A stretch of DNA of 64,000 nt from Candidatus Blautia faecipullorum (GTDB lineage Bacteria > Bacillota > Clostridia > Lachnospirales > Lachnospiraceae): NCBI GenBank assembly GCA_019115125.1, contig DXEG01000024.1, positions 62,001-126,000 of the forward strand, in the 5' to 3' direction. The notes beneath the pieces are model-generated. The model worked only from the letters and a program-made list of their open reading frames with translations, did no database searches and was not told the DNA's origin. Positions 26,128-34,866 of the stretch are shown in pieces (the stretch's first letter is position 1; every line of letters begins with the position of its first letter). A program made the position numbers and the translations under genes.

Positions 26128-26146
26128 TTGTCCCGGAGCCTTTGAA
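26111..26146 (+). terminator. Hairpin at the end of lanM
   Basis: AGGCTCCGGGA (26111-26121) and TCCCGGAGCCT (26131-26141) are perfect 11-bp arms that enclose the lanM stop codon. The trailing T-run is short (TTTG), so termination may be partial. Confidence 0.65.
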
Positions 26147-26378
26147 TGTCGTTGATATTATCACGGTTGACCGATATAATGACGATAATTGTTAAAACAA
26201 AAGGCGATAGCAGAAGCTATCCCTGAATTTATGCGGTTTAATATTGTAGAAAGCGAAGTGCGGAATGTCATCTGAAAATACGAATTATTTCACAAAAGAT
26301 AAGAGCAATATGTTCTAACCTGCATTCTGGTTTATAATCTTCTTAAAGGGACAAAAAAGCCTGAGTTAATGACCACTT
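26147..26378. other. Intergenic stretch with a possible decayed coding scrap
   Basis: No intact gene. A 28-codon frame at 26189-26275 starting from TTG (reads AIAEAIPEFMRFNIVESE in part) has protein-like composition but no ribosome site and no family I recognise. A GGGACA at 26348 preceded by TTAAA resembles the repeats upstream of the lanthipeptide operon. Confidence 0.35.
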
Positions 26379-26408
26379 TTGTTCTAAAACCGAAATTCAT
26401 GGTACAAT
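26379..26408 (+). promoter_or_regulatory. Promoter of the unknown gene after lanM
   Basis: TTGTTC (26379-26384), 18 bp, TACAAT (26403-26408). It is bracketed by an inverted repeat CCTGAGTT (26360-26367) and AACTCAGG (26418-26425). A TTAAAGGGACA-like motif lies about 30 bp upstream. Confidence 0.5.
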
Positions 26409-26451
26409 TTACGGGAAAACTCAGGGTATGCCGGAAAGAAGGGAGAACGCG

Positions 26452-27195
26452 ATGCAGGAAAAGAAAAACAGCCGGACGGGACTGTCGGGGGGGACGGATG
26501 CCGTTCAGGAAGAAGAGCAGACGCTCATGGATAAGTATGTACAGTTGACCCATATGAAGGCCTGGCAGGTTATGCGGGAAAAGACGGATCTTCTTATAGA
26601 AACAGCGGCGGGCAGAGAGAGGGAGGAAAACGACGGGTATTTTTACGACATACCCGGCTACCTTGTTCTTGTGTGCCGCAGGCTGCGGTCGCTGCTGGGA
26701 GGGATCACAGAAATAGACAGCAGAAATATCTCGCTGGATATGATTTACCGGATCGGCCCGCAGGCAGGAGGATGGAAGCATATACAGGTAAATGAAAGAA
26801 AGACGGGGATTGTATACGATGCGAAGAAATTTCTGGAAAATCAAAGTCAGGAAATAAACGAGGTGATGCAGGGCAAATGCCATCATATTTATATTTCCGA
26901 GCAGGAACCGGAAAAGAGGGGATTTTTCTGCGCCAATGTGAACTTTGAAGAATATGGAAAAAAAAGCGCGGACGGCTGCCTGCTGGTTACGGTTTCCGGA
27001 GATGATTTCTCGAGGGCGGAAACCCGGTGCCGGGAACAGGGCAGAAGATTTGAGGATGTTTTGTTTTATTTTGTCATGCCGTATTTTACGCAGTTGATCC
27101 AGAATGAGCTGGGAAGCATGTATCTATGGAAAATGTGGAAGAGAAGAAAAACGGTAGGCAGATATAAAACGGACAGGACAAAATTGAAAAATTAA
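26452..27195 (+). CDS. Unrecognised 247-residue cytoplasmic protein next to the lanthipeptide operon
   Basis: I do not recognise a family. The ATG at 26452 follows GAAGGGAG; an in-frame ATG at 26428 lacks a site. The protein has no signal peptide or membrane segment. It is charged and probably alpha/beta, with a His- and Cys-containing stretch GKCHHIYISEQEPEKRGFF in the middle, a conserved-looking VTVSGDDFSRAE, and a basic end KMWKRRKTVGRYK. It has its own promoter preceded by a motif like that of the lanthipeptide operon and ends at a terminator. A role in the response to the peptide is possible, not shown. Confidence 0.7.
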   Translation: MQEKKNSRTGLSGGTDAVQEEEQTLMDKYVQLTHMKAWQVMREKTDLLIETAAGREREENDGYFYDIPGYLVLVCRRLRSLLGGITEIDSRNISLDMIYRIGPQAGGWKHIQVNERKTGIVYDAKKFLENQSQEINEVMQGKCHHIYISEQEPEKRGFFCANVNFEEYGKKSADGCLLVTVSGDDFSRAETRCREQGRRFEDVLFYFVMPYFTQLIQNELGSMYLWKMWKRRKTVGRYKTDRTKLKN

Positions 27196-27213
27196 TAGTG
27201 TAAACAAATATCC

Positions 27214-27251
27214 AGACAGGATGCGGGAATAACCGTACCCTGTCTTTTTTT
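27214..27251 (+). terminator. Terminator after the unknown gene
   Basis: AGACAGG (27214-27220) pairs with CCTGTCT (27239-27245), followed by seven T. An imperfect internal GCGGGAATAACCGT loop separates the arms. Confidence 0.8.
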
Positions 27252-27283
27252 GTTCAATAAAACCGAGAAAAACGTTGTAAAAA

Positions 27284-27313
27284 TGCACAAAAACAGCAAA
27301 CTTAAATTGTGCA
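27284..27313 (+). promoter_or_regulatory. Inverted repeat upstream of the ascorbate operon
   Basis: TGCACAA (27284-27290) and TTGTGCA (27307-27313) are perfect inverted arms 16 bp apart, upstream of the ulaG promoter. A candidate operator for the DeoR-type regulator encoded in the operon (inference). Confidence 0.45.
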
Positions 27314-27368
27314 AATCATAAAAAATAAAAGAACGATCATATAAAAGAGAATAGTTCATATAAATTGC

Positions 27369-27397
27369 TTGATATAATTCGTAAATCGTGATATAAC
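27369..27397 (+). promoter_or_regulatory. Promoter of the ascorbate PTS operon
   Basis: TTGATA (27369-27374), 17 bp, TATAAC (27392-27397). The ulaG ATG is 72 bp downstream. Confidence 0.65.
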
Positions 27398-27469
27398 ACA
27401 TATAAAGAAACAAAAAGCTCAAAAAAAGTAACTAATAAATGAATTTTTAAGAGGAAAAGGAGGATTTTT

Positions 27470-28573
27470 ATGAGCAAAATTGACGAGATCACCAGAGAGA
27501 GCTGGATCATGGGAACCTTCCCGGAATGGGGAACCTGGCTCAACGAGGAGATTGAGAACGAGGAGGTGAAGCCGGGAACGGTAGCTATGTGGTGGCTTGG
27601 ATGTACCGGCATGTGGTTCAAAACTCCCGGCAACTGCAACATTACCGTAGATCTCTGGTGCGGCAACGGCAAGAGAACCCATGGCGACGGCAAAATGAAG
27701 GTGGGTCATCAGATGGCGAACATGTGCGGAGCGAGAGCCATGCAGCCGAACCTTCGCGCGGTTCCTTTCGTGATCGATCCCTTTGCCATCAAACAGGTGG
27801 ACGCGGTTCTTGCGACCCATTACCATCAGGACCATATGAGCGCGGAATATGCGGCTCATGTGATCAAATCCGGCATGACCACTGTAAATGACGAAGGAAA
27901 GGAAATTCCGGTTCCCTTCATCGGACCGAAAAAATCTGTGGAGCTGTGGCAGAAATGGGGAGTTCCGGCGGACCGCTGCATAACGGTAAAGCCCGGCGAC
28001 AGCATTAAGATCAAGGATATTGAGATCGTCGCTCTTGATTCCTTTGACAGAACTTGCCTGGTTACTACAGATTCCACCGGACCGGACAGAGAAGAGCTGA
28101 CAGGCAAATGCCCTACAGATATGGACGACAAGGCTGTAAACTATCTGATCAAAACTCCTGGCGGAAATATCTATCACAGCGGTGATTCCCACTATTCCAT
28201 CTACTTCGCGAAGCATGGAAAGGATTACGATATCGACGTCGCCTTTGGTTCTTACGGAGAAAATCCTGTAGGTATGGCTGACAAGATGACGTCCTGTGAT
28301 ATACTGAGAATGGCGGAGGCCTTAAGGTGCAAGGTTGTGATCCCGATCCACTACGACGTATGGACAAACTTTATGGCCGACGTGAATGAAATCCGTGTGC
28401 TTTATGATATGAAGAAGGACCGCCTGGATTATAAATTCCATCCGTTCTTCTGGGAAGTGGGCGGAAAATATGTATATCCTACCGATAAGGACAAAAAGGC
28501 ATATCATCACAGAAGAGGATTTGAGGACTGCTTTGAGGCGCCTCAGAATATTCCGTTCCGTTCCTGCCTGTAA
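27470..28573 (+). CDS. ulaG: L-ascorbate 6-phosphate lactonase
   Basis: A 367-residue metallo-beta-lactamase-fold hydrolase. It opens L-ascorbate 6-phosphate to 3-keto-L-gulonate 6-phosphate in the cytoplasm. ATHYHQDHM near residue 113 is the HxHxDH metal motif. YHSGDSHYS supplies the later metal Asp, and VIPIHYDVW the final His. AGAGGAAAAGGAGG precedes the ATG. It leads an operon with three PTS components, which produce its substrate during uptake. Length and motifs match E. coli UlaG. Confidence 0.95.
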   Translation: MSKIDEITRESWIMGTFPEWGTWLNEEIENEEVKPGTVAMWWLGCTGMWFKTPGNCNITVDLWCGNGKRTHGDGKMKVGHQMANMCGARAMQPNLRAVPFVIDPFAIKQVDAVLATHYHQDHMSAEYAAHVIKSGMTTVNDEGKEIPVPFIGPKKSVELWQKWGVPADRCITVKPGDSIKIKDIEIVALDSFDRTCLVTTDSTGPDREELTGKCPTDMDDKAVNYLIKTPGGNIYHSGDSHYSIYFAKHGKDYDIDVAFGSYGENPVGMADKMTSCDILRMAEALRCKVVIPIHYDVWTNFMADVNEIRVLYDMKKDRLDYKFHPFFWEVGGKYVYPTDKDKKAYHHRRGFEDCFEAPQNIPFRSCL

Positions 28574-28588
28574 TTAGGAGAGAAGAAT

Positions 28589-29041
28589 ATGTTAAAAGAA
28601 TTTGTGGAGAAAAAACATTATAAGTTTGCGGACAGCGCCAGAGACTGGCGCGAGGCCGTCCGCATGAGCTGCGAGGTCCTGGAGGCCGACGGCACTGTAG
28701 AAGAAAACTACAAAGAAGATATTATCAAATGTGTGGAGAAATACGGCCCTTACATTGTTATCATGCCCGATGTGGCCATGCCGCATTCTCAGGAATGTGC
28801 GAAGGGCGTACATAAGACGGCAATCGCTTTTATGAAGCTGGAGAAGCCGGTAAGCTTTGATCCGGAGGATCCGGAAAAGGACGCGGTTCTGTTTTTTACA
28901 CTGGCCTCCTGCAATCCGGATCAGCACCTGGACAATATGGCGAGACTGGCCGATATGCTTTCCAATGAAGAGCTGATGGAGGGATTGAAAAAGGCGTCAT
29001 GTCCCGAGGACCTGATCGCTCTTGAAGAAAAATACCTATAG
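28589..29041 (+). CDS. ulaC: Ascorbate PTS enzyme IIA component
   Basis: A 150-residue PTS IIA domain of the fructose/mannitol-like fold used by the ascorbate (L-Asc) family. The active-site His is in IMPDVAMPHSQE near residue 69. It accepts phosphate from HPr and hands it to the IIB subunit encoded two genes on. AGGAGAGAAG precedes the ATG. It lies 15 nt after ulaG and 19 nt before IIC, so the genes are co-transcribed. Confidence 0.92.
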   Translation: MLKEFVEKKHYKFADSARDWREAVRMSCEVLEADGTVEENYKEDIIKCVEKYGPYIVIMPDVAMPHSQECAKGVHKTAIAFMKLEKPVSFDPEDPEKDAVLFFTLASCNPDQHLDNMARLADMLSNEELMEGLKKASCPEDLIALEEKYL

Positions 29042-29060
29042 GGAAAGAGGGGAAGATCAT

Positions 29061-30551
29061 ATGAATATTTTAATGAATATATGGACCTACTTTGCGACGA
29101 ATATATTGCAGCAGCCGGCGTTTATGATCGGTCTGATCGTAATGCTTGGATATATTCTGCTGAAGAAGCCGTGGTATGATGTGCTTGCGGGTGTGATCAA
29201 GGCCATCGTCGGATATCTGATCCTGACAGTAGGTTCCTCAGGCCTGGTAAACAATTTCCGGCCTGTACTGGTAGGACTGAAGGATGTATTTAATATCGAC
29301 GCTATGGTAATCGACCCTTATTTCGGGCAGAACGCGGTTACCGCAGGCGTTGAGGAGGTATTCGGAAAGGGCTTCGGCGACGCCATGATCCTTCTTCTGA
29401 TCGCCTTTATCGTAAATATCCTTCTGGTGCGCTTCAGTAAATACACAAAGCTCCGCGCGCTGTTTACCACAGGACATGTGCAGGTGCAGCAGGCGGCTAC
29501 CGCTTACTGGTTGATCATGTTCGCCCTTCCCGGCCTGATCACCCACAATGTGGCCCTGATCGTAGTTATGGCCGTGATCCTGGGCGCTTACTGGGCGGTG
29601 GGCTCCAACATTCTGATCAAACCCTGTCAGGAGGTTACTGACGGAGCCGGCTTTACCCTGGCGCATCAGCAGATGTTCGGCGTCGCGCTGAATTACTGGC
29701 TTGCGGAAAAGCTGTTCGGAAAGAAAAAGAATGGTAAAGAAGTAAAGAAAATTGACGACATCGAGCTTCCGGGCTTCATGTCCATCTTCAACGAGAATAT
29801 GGTATGTACCTCCATCCTCATGCTGATCTTTTTCGGCGCGATCCTCTGTATTCTCGGAAGGGATTATCTGGTAGAGGGCGGCTTTATGGCGGAAGGACAG
29901 TCCATGGTATTTTATGTGATCCAGACCTGTCTGTACTTCTCCGTATATCTTGCGATCCTGCAGCTTGGCGTCCGCACCTTCGTGACAGAGCTGACGGCGT
30001 CCTTCCAGGGTATTGCGGATAAGCTGCTTCCCGGCTCCGTACCTGGAGTTGACTGCGCGGTTATCTTCGGTTTTGGTTCCGCAAACGCGGTTCCTCTTGG
30101 ATTCCTTGCCGGTTTCCTGGGACAGATCATCGCCATTGCGGCGCTGATCCTTCTGAAGAGCCCTACCCTTGTAATCTGCGGATTTGTACCTGTATTTTTC
30201 GATAATGCCACCATCGCTATCTTCGCCAATGAAAAAGGCGGTATCAAGGCGGCGCTGATCCTGCCGTTTATTTCCGGTCTGTGCCAGGTGTTCGGTTCGG
30301 CTCTTATCGCCGGATGGGTAGGAATGGCCGCGTACGGCGGATATCTTGGAATGTGGGACTGGGCTGTCGTATGGCCGGTGATGACGGTGGTTATGAAGTT
30401 CTTAAGCTACGCGGGCGTTGTGATCGTGGCGCTGGCCCTTTTGATCATACCGCAGCTTCAGTACCGTGCTGACAAAGAAGGCTATTTTATGATCACAGAA
30501 GATTATGAAGCATATAAAGAGTTAAAAGCAAAACGTGAGGCAGCAAAATAA
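29061..30551 (+). CDS. ulaA: Ascorbate PTS enzyme IIC permease
   Basis: A 496-residue membrane permease of the UlaA/SgaT family with about 10-11 hydrophobic segments. It moves L-ascorbate across the membrane while IIB phosphorylates it. Recognisable pieces are VQQAATAYWLIMFALPGLI and VPGVDCAVIFGFGSANAVP in part. The ATG at 29061 follows GAGGGGA; the longer frame from 29022 overlaps IIA and is rejected. It ends 22 nt before the IIB gene. Confidence 0.93.
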   Translation: MNILMNIWTYFATNILQQPAFMIGLIVMLGYILLKKPWYDVLAGVIKAIVGYLILTVGSSGLVNNFRPVLVGLKDVFNIDAMVIDPYFGQNAVTAGVEEVFGKGFGDAMILLLIAFIVNILLVRFSKYTKLRALFTTGHVQVQQAATAYWLIMFALPGLITHNVALIVVMAVILGAYWAVGSNILIKPCQEVTDGAGFTLAHQQMFGVALNYWLAEKLFGKKKNGKEVKKIDDIELPGFMSIFNENMVCTSILMLIFFGAILCILGRDYLVEGGFMAEGQSMVFYVIQTCLYFSVYLAILQLGVRTFVTELTASFQGIADKLLPGSVPGVDCAVIFGFGSANAVPLGFLAGFLGQIIAIAALILLKSPTLVICGFVPVFFDNATIAIFANEKGGIKAALILPFISGLCQVFGSALIAGWVGMAAYGGYLGMWDWAVVWPVMTVVMKFLSYAGVVIVALALLIIPQLQYRADKEGYFMITEDYEAYKELKAKREAAK

Positions 30552-30573
30552 TCTGCCGGAAAGGAAGAAAAAA

Positions 30574-30879
30574 ATGGCAAAAGAGAATATGAGTTTTTTA
30601 GTATGCTGCGCGAATGGAGCCGGCTCCAGTCTGATGATGAAAATGACCATGCAGAAGGTTCTTGACAAGGTGGGCCTGAAGCCCGGAAAGGTACATCACT
30701 GCGCCCTGTCCGAGGGAAAGACGGCCGCTTCTCAGTTTGACGTAGTATTCTGCGCCCAGAATTTTGTAAATATGTTTAAGGACGCGGAGAAAAAAGGAAC
30801 GATCGTGATCGGGCTGAGGAATATCATGTCCGCCCAGGAAATTGAACAGAAAATGAGAGAACACGGCATCATTGATTAA
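30574..30879 (+). CDS. ulaB: Ascorbate PTS enzyme IIB component
   Basis: A 101-residue IIB protein. The phosphocysteine lies in the P-loop-like LVCCANGAGSSLMMKM at about residues 9-24. A second conserved stretch is FDVVFCAQNFVNMF. The ATG at 30574 follows AAAGGAAG. It completes the three-part PTS. A dispersed repeat follows before the regulator gene. Confidence 0.92.
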   Translation: MAKENMSFLVCCANGAGSSLMMKMTMQKVLDKVGLKPGKVHHCALSEGKTAASQFDVVFCAQNFVNMFKDAEKKGTIVIGLRNIMSAQEIEQKMREHGIID

Positions 30880-30910
30880 TTTAAGCACAGCTCTGTTTCC
30901 GGATGTATGT

Positions 30911-30998
30911 CCTACAGCTCAGCCATACAGTGGTCGGGAAGCATAAAACATGCTTGCATGTTTTTGCGAGCGGACATCTGTATGAGCTGAACTGATAC
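30911..30998. repeat. Dispersed intergenic repeat, type 1, complete copy
   Basis: An 88-bp element between ulaB and the DeoR gene. Its ends are imperfect inverted repeats: CCTACAGCTCAGCCATACAG on the left, and on the right CTGTATGAGCTGAACTGATA. An inner AAAACATGCTTGCATGTTTT palindrome makes a stable hairpin. The reverse complement matches 3391-3440 and 47044-47123 at most positions. Confidence 0.8.
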
Positions 30999-31029
30999 TT
31001 CGGGTTATGATCAATCCTTCAAAAAATAA

Positions 31030-31057
31030 TGACGAAAATCATATATAGTGATATAAT
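31030..31057 (+). promoter_or_regulatory. Probable internal promoter for the DeoR gene
   Basis: An extended -10 TGATATAAT ends at 31057, with a weak TGACGA at 31030-31035. It would allow separate transcription of the regulator and downstream genes. Confidence 0.45.
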
Positions 31058-31108
31058 TTATAATAATTGATGTGAAAAGATCTTAACTGACGCGAAGGAG
31101 GAGGACAA

Positions 31109-31882
31109 ATGAAACGGGAAAAGGCGTATGTGGACGGACGAAGACAACAGGTTCTGGAACTTCTGAGAGAAAATCCCAGGATCCGCGCGGACGAGCTGGC
31201 GGAGATCATGGGAGTCTCAGTTGTGACGATACGCAGAGATCTCCGTGTCCTGGAAGAAGAAAAGCAGGTAACGCGTTTCTACGGCGGCGCAAAAGTGACG
31301 GCGGATCGCGCCCAGGGGGAGGATGAGATTACCGTATGCAGAAATCTCATTGCCCGGTATGCGGCGGCCCTTGTGGAGGATGGGGATACGATCTTTATTA
31401 ACACAAGCAGAAACGCTCTGGAGCTGATCGCCTATGTGAAGAGTAGCAATGTTACGGTGATCACCAACAACGGAAAAGCCATCAACCACGATAAGGCGGA
31501 CGGAGTGAGCATCATTCTCACCGGAGGAGAGCTGCGGTACCCGAAAGAAGCCATGGTAGGCGATTTTGCGGTGCGCAATCTTCAGAACATTTTTGCCAAA
31601 AAAGCCTTTGTGGGATGCTCCGGGATCAGTGTCAAAACCGGAATGACTACAGAAATAGCCAACGAGGTGAACGTAAATCAGTTAATGATCGAACATGCCA
31701 CCCAGGAGGTCTATATTCTGGCGGATCATACGAAGATCGGGCACAGCAGCAGCTTCATAAGCTGCGGAATCGATAAGGTGAAGCATCTGATCACAGACGA
31801 ATTCGCGCCGGAGGAGGAGCTGGAGCAGATGAGAGCCCGGGGAGTTCAGATCCATCAGGTAAAGAAACGTGATTTTTTATAA
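31109..31882 (+). CDS. DeoR-family transcriptional regulator (UlaR-like)
   Basis: A 257-residue regulator. The N-terminal helix-turn-helix is RADELAEIMGVSVVTIRRDL, and the C-terminal DeoRC sensor domain has the ITNNGKAI and LTGGELRYPKEAMVGDFA segments of sugar-phosphate-binding members. GAAGGAGGAGG precedes the ATG. Its place between PTS and epimerase genes points to control of ascorbate use, with ascorbate 6-phosphate a likely effector as in E. coli UlaR. It is 24 nt from the ulaE start. Confidence 0.9.
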   Translation: MKREKAYVDGRRQQVLELLRENPRIRADELAEIMGVSVVTIRRDLRVLEEEKQVTRFYGGAKVTADRAQGEDEITVCRNLIARYAAALVEDGDTIFINTSRNALELIAYVKSSNVTVITNNGKAINHDKADGVSIILTGGELRYPKEAMVGDFAVRNLQNIFAKKAFVGCSGISVKTGMTTEIANEVNVNQLMIEHATQEVYILADHTKIGHSSSFISCGIDKVKHLITDEFAPEEELEQMRARGVQIHQVKKRDFL

Positions 31883-31906
31883 TTGAATATAACAGGAGGC
31901 AGCAAT

Positions 31907-32770
31907 ATGAAGGCATATTTGCTGGGACTTTATGAAAAGGCGATGCCTGCCTGGCTTTCGTGGAGGGAAAAGCTGAAAGCCGCAGGGGAAGCAGGCTACG
32001 ATTATGTGGAGATCAGCATTGATGAGACAGAAGAAAAGATCAGCCGCCTTGATATGACAAAGGAGGAGCGTTTGGATCTGGTTTCCGCCATGTATGAGAC
32101 AGATATGCCGATCCGTACTATGTGCGTCAGCGCTCTGACAAAATATACCCTTGGGAACGACGATCCGGAATACTGCGCCAGAGGAATGGAGATCCTGGAA
32201 AAATCCATCCGTCTGGCGGACGATCTGGGAATCCGGGTGGTGATGATCCCCGGATACGACGTTTATTATAAGCCCTCCAGCCTGGAGACAAAACGCAGAT
32301 ATCTGAAAAATCTGAAAAAGGCAGCGGAGATGGCGGAGACCGCAGGTGTAATCCTTGGTCTTGAGACAATGGAAAACGAGTTTATGAACACGGTGGAAAA
32401 GGCCATGAAGTATGTGACTCTGTGCGGCTCCAATTATCTCAAGGTTTATCCGGATATCGGAAATCTGACAAACGCGGCTGTCCAGTATCAGTCGGATGTT
32501 CTGGAGGATCTGGAGCTGGGTCGGGGCAACATTACCTCTCTCCACCTGAAGGAGACTCTTCCGGGAAGATACAGAGAGGTGCCCTACGGAACCGGCCACG
32601 CGGATTTTGAGAGCGCTATCGCCAAAGCCTGGGATATGGGGGTCCGCAGATACGTTGCGGAATTTTGGTATAAAGGAAAAGAAAACTGGAAGGAAGATCT
32701 TGTTTTTGCGAATAAAATGATGTCGGAGATTCTGGACAGACAGATAAAAGGAGCAGGAGAAGCATGCTGA
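31907..32770 (+). CDS. ulaE: L-ribulose-5-phosphate 3-epimerase (L-xylulose-5-phosphate 3-epimerase)
   Basis: A 287-residue TIM-barrel epimerase of the AP_endonuc_2 superfamily. It interconverts L-xylulose 5-phosphate and L-ribulose 5-phosphate. Characteristic parts are YLLGLYEKAMP at the N-terminus, YDYVEISIDE, the metal Glu in LGLETMENEFM, and YPDIGNLTNA. The ATG at 31907 follows an AGGAGG site; the frame from 31883 is an artefact. Its last 7 nt overlap the next gene. Confidence 0.92.
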   Translation: MKAYLLGLYEKAMPAWLSWREKLKAAGEAGYDYVEISIDETEEKISRLDMTKEERLDLVSAMYETDMPIRTMCVSALTKYTLGNDDPEYCARGMEILEKSIRLADDLGIRVVMIPGYDVYYKPSSLETKRRYLKNLKKAAEMAETAGVILGLETMENEFMNTVEKAMKYVTLCGSNYLKVYPDIGNLTNAAVQYQSDVLEDLELGRGNITSLHLKETLPGRYREVPYGTGHADFESAIAKAWDMGVRRYVAEFWYKGKENWKEDLVFANKMMSEILDRQIKGAGEAC

Positions 32771-33819
32771 AGACAGAAAAGAAAGTGATTTCTAATTTAA
32801 CAAAATGTTATTCCATCGCGCCGCTTTTTTACCAGGGAAAGGAGCATTTCCTTGTTGCGGCGGAAAAAGTGGATAAATGCCTTCTTTTTGACGCGGACGG
32901 CAATCAGAAGGATGTGGTATGGGAAGAACCAGGCGGGGTTATGACTATGGCGCAGGTGCCGGGAACAGACGGACAGTTCCTTGCCACCCACAAATTTTAT
33001 TCGCCCAATGATTCCAGGGAGGCGAAGATCGTAAAGGTTACGCCGGACGGAAAAGGGAATTGGGAGGTGAAAACTCTTGTGGATCTTCCTTTCGTACACC
33101 GCTTCGATATTCTGGAAAGAAACGGCGTGAGATATCTGATCGCCTGCGCCCTGAAATCAGATCATGAATACAAGGACGACTGGAGATTTCCGGGCAAGGT
33201 ATACGCGGCGGTGCTGCCGGAGGATCTCAGTGGCTATGACGAAGATCATCAGCTTGAGCTTACTGTATTAAAGGACAACATGCTGAAAAACCACGGATAT
33301 TATAAAGTGGAGGATGAGGGCGTGCAGACGTCGGTGATTTCCTGCGATAACGGTATTTTCCAGTTTATCCCCCCTGAAGAGAAGGATGGAGAATGGGAGA
33401 TCCGCACGCTTACGGAGGACGCGGCCAGCGACGCGGTCCTGGTTGATTTTGACGGCGACGGAGAGAAGGAGATTGCGGCTATCGCTCCTTTCCATGGGGA
33501 CAAAGTACGTTTCTACAAAAAAGTAAACGATTCCTATGAGATGGTCTTTGAATTCGGAGAGTCCAGGGAGTTCCTTCATTCTATTTACGGCGGGATGCTC
33601 TGCGGCCGTCCGGCCTTTGTGACAGGCCACAGGAAAGGCCAGAGAGATCTGATGGTATTTTTCTACAATAAGGAAAAGGCCGCTTACGAGATGGAATATA
33701 TCGACCGAGACTGCGGTTCGGCCAATGTTTACCACTATGTGAAGGACGGAAAGGATATGCTGGTGTCCACCAACCGGGAGATTGACCAGGTGGCGCTTTA
33801 TACTATTACAGAAGCATAA
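32764..33819 (+). CDS. Unknown 351-residue beta-propeller-like protein in the ascorbate operon
   Basis: No signal peptide or membrane segment, so probably cytoplasmic. The sequence is made of repeated beta-strand-rich units of about 50 residues. One holds VDFDGDGEKEIAAI (around residue 227), the DxDxDG calcium loop of FG-GAP/VCBS repeats. This suggests a seven-bladed propeller. It overlaps ulaE by 7 nt and is therefore translationally coupled to sugar-phosphate metabolism. I cannot name an activity; a lactonase, isomerase or sugar-acid binding role would fit a propeller in this setting, but no catalytic residues are recognised. Confidence 0.75.
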   Translation: MLKTEKKVISNLTKCYSIAPLFYQGKEHFLVAAEKVDKCLLFDADGNQKDVVWEEPGGVMTMAQVPGTDGQFLATHKFYSPNDSREAKIVKVTPDGKGNWEVKTLVDLPFVHRFDILERNGVRYLIACALKSDHEYKDDWRFPGKVYAAVLPEDLSGYDEDHQLELTVLKDNMLKNHGYYKVEDEGVQTSVISCDNGIFQFIPPEEKDGEWEIRTLTEDAASDAVLVDFDGDGEKEIAAIAPFHGDKVRFYKKVNDSYEMVFEFGESREFLHSIYGGMLCGRPAFVTGHRKGQRDLMVFFYNKEKAAYEMEYIDRDCGSANVYHYVKDGKDMLVSTNREIDQVALYTITEA

Positions 33820-33931
33820 ACGTCCTGCGGTACAGAGCGTGTGAAGCTTCGGAGGCTGACCGGAAGAATTTTTTCACTTCGGCAGAAACTTTTTCAGCCG
33901 GACGGCACAGAGGAGATCAGGGAGAGACGAA

Positions 33932-34672
33932 ATGATAAAAGCGGTGATTTTTGATATTGACAATACCATGTACAATTTTGACCGGGCACACAGGACGGCT
34001 ATGGATGCTCTGCTGGACTGTGGAAAAAAAGAGCTTGGCCTTGAGCCGGAGCTTTTGGGCGGTCTTATCAAAGAAACCCAGCAGAAGATCATATCTCGTC
34101 TCGGCATGAACGACTCGGCCATCCACAACCGTCTGATCCGGTTTCAGTGTGTTCTTGAAACCTTGAAAGACAGAGACCTTACGAAAGCCCTGGGCATGTA
34201 TCACGCGTACTGGGATACCATTCTGGACGTTATGAAGCCGGAGCCGGGTCTGACAGAGCTGATCTCAGCCCTCCATGCTGCCGGGATCTCTGTGGGAGTC
34301 GGCTCCGACATGACGGCTTATATACAGTTTCAGAAGCTGGCCAGGCTGAACGTGCTGAAGGATATGAGTTTTATTGTCACAAGCGAGGAGGCGGGGGCGG
34401 AGAAGCCCTCCGCGGAATTTTTCCGGCTGTGTGTGGAAAAGGCCGGGTGTCTCCCCGGGGAATGTGTATTCATCGGAGACAGCCTGAAAAAGGATGTGGA
34501 AGGAGCAGAAGCCTTCGGGCTCCATGGGATATGGTACTGTCCCGGGGAGAATTCCCCTGAGGGAAATGGGCGAATAGAGGCCGGGCGTAGGATCACTTCC
34601 TTCCGGGACTGCCTCAGAGAGGACAGGATCCTGCTGGGGGATTATGAGGTGAAGCGATGTTTGAGGGATTAA
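33932..34672 (+). CDS. HAD-superfamily phosphatase (YjjG-like)
   Basis: A 246-residue class IA HAD hydrolase. Motif I is FDIDNTMYNFD with the Asp nucleophile at about residue 8. An alpha-helical cap (residues about 15-95) follows. Motif II is VGSDMT, motif III is the Lys in GAEKPSAEFF, and motif IV is FIGDSLKKDVEGA. AGGAGATCAGGGAGAG precedes the ATG. It is 112 nt after the propeller gene and ends at a terminator, so it is probably the last gene of the ascorbate operon. Likely substrates are nucleotide or sugar phosphates. Confidence 0.88.
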   Translation: MIKAVIFDIDNTMYNFDRAHRTAMDALLDCGKKELGLEPELLGGLIKETQQKIISRLGMNDSAIHNRLIRFQCVLETLKDRDLTKALGMYHAYWDTILDVMKPEPGLTELISALHAAGISVGVGSDMTAYIQFQKLARLNVLKDMSFIVTSEEAGAEKPSAEFFRLCVEKAGCLPGECVFIGDSLKKDVEGAEAFGLHGIWYCPGENSPEGNGRIEAGRRITSFRDCLREDRILLGDYEVKRCLRD

Positions 34673-34690
34673 CGATACTTGACTGTATCT

Positions 34691-34728
34691 GCGCTGGATG
34701 TTCATTATTTGGACATCCAGCGCTTTTA
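34691..34728 (+). terminator. Terminator of the ascorbate operon
   Basis: GCGCTGGATGT (34691-34701) pairs perfectly with ACATCCAGCGC (34713-34723), followed by TTTT. A second small hairpin GTGCGCC/GGCGCAC lies at about 34733-34750. Confidence 0.88.
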
Positions 34729-34866
34729 TATGTGCGCCTTGCGGCGCACGTCGCTAAGGGGTGAAAGTGTCGGCTATCCTATAATAGAAAAATATTCCGA
34801 AGAAGATTTCAGCCTCATGCAGCAAAGGCGAATTCTAAATGGGCCGCGGATGGTAAAATAAGAATA

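Noticed and set aside
26189-26275. Short protein-like frame (AIAEAIPEFMRFN) after lanM as a second peptide or immunity gene
   Set aside because: Starts at TTG just after stops in frame, no ribosome site, no GG leader and no Cys. More likely a scrap.
30911-30998. Intrinsic terminator of ulaB
   Set aside because: It has a stable palindrome but no T-tract on the plus strand after the stem, and it is one of a dispersed repeat family.
34679-34861. 60-codon frame after the HAD gene
   Set aside because: It begins inside the terminator hairpin and has no ribosome site. Its last half looks slightly protein-like, so a remnant cannot be excluded, but I cannot support it.
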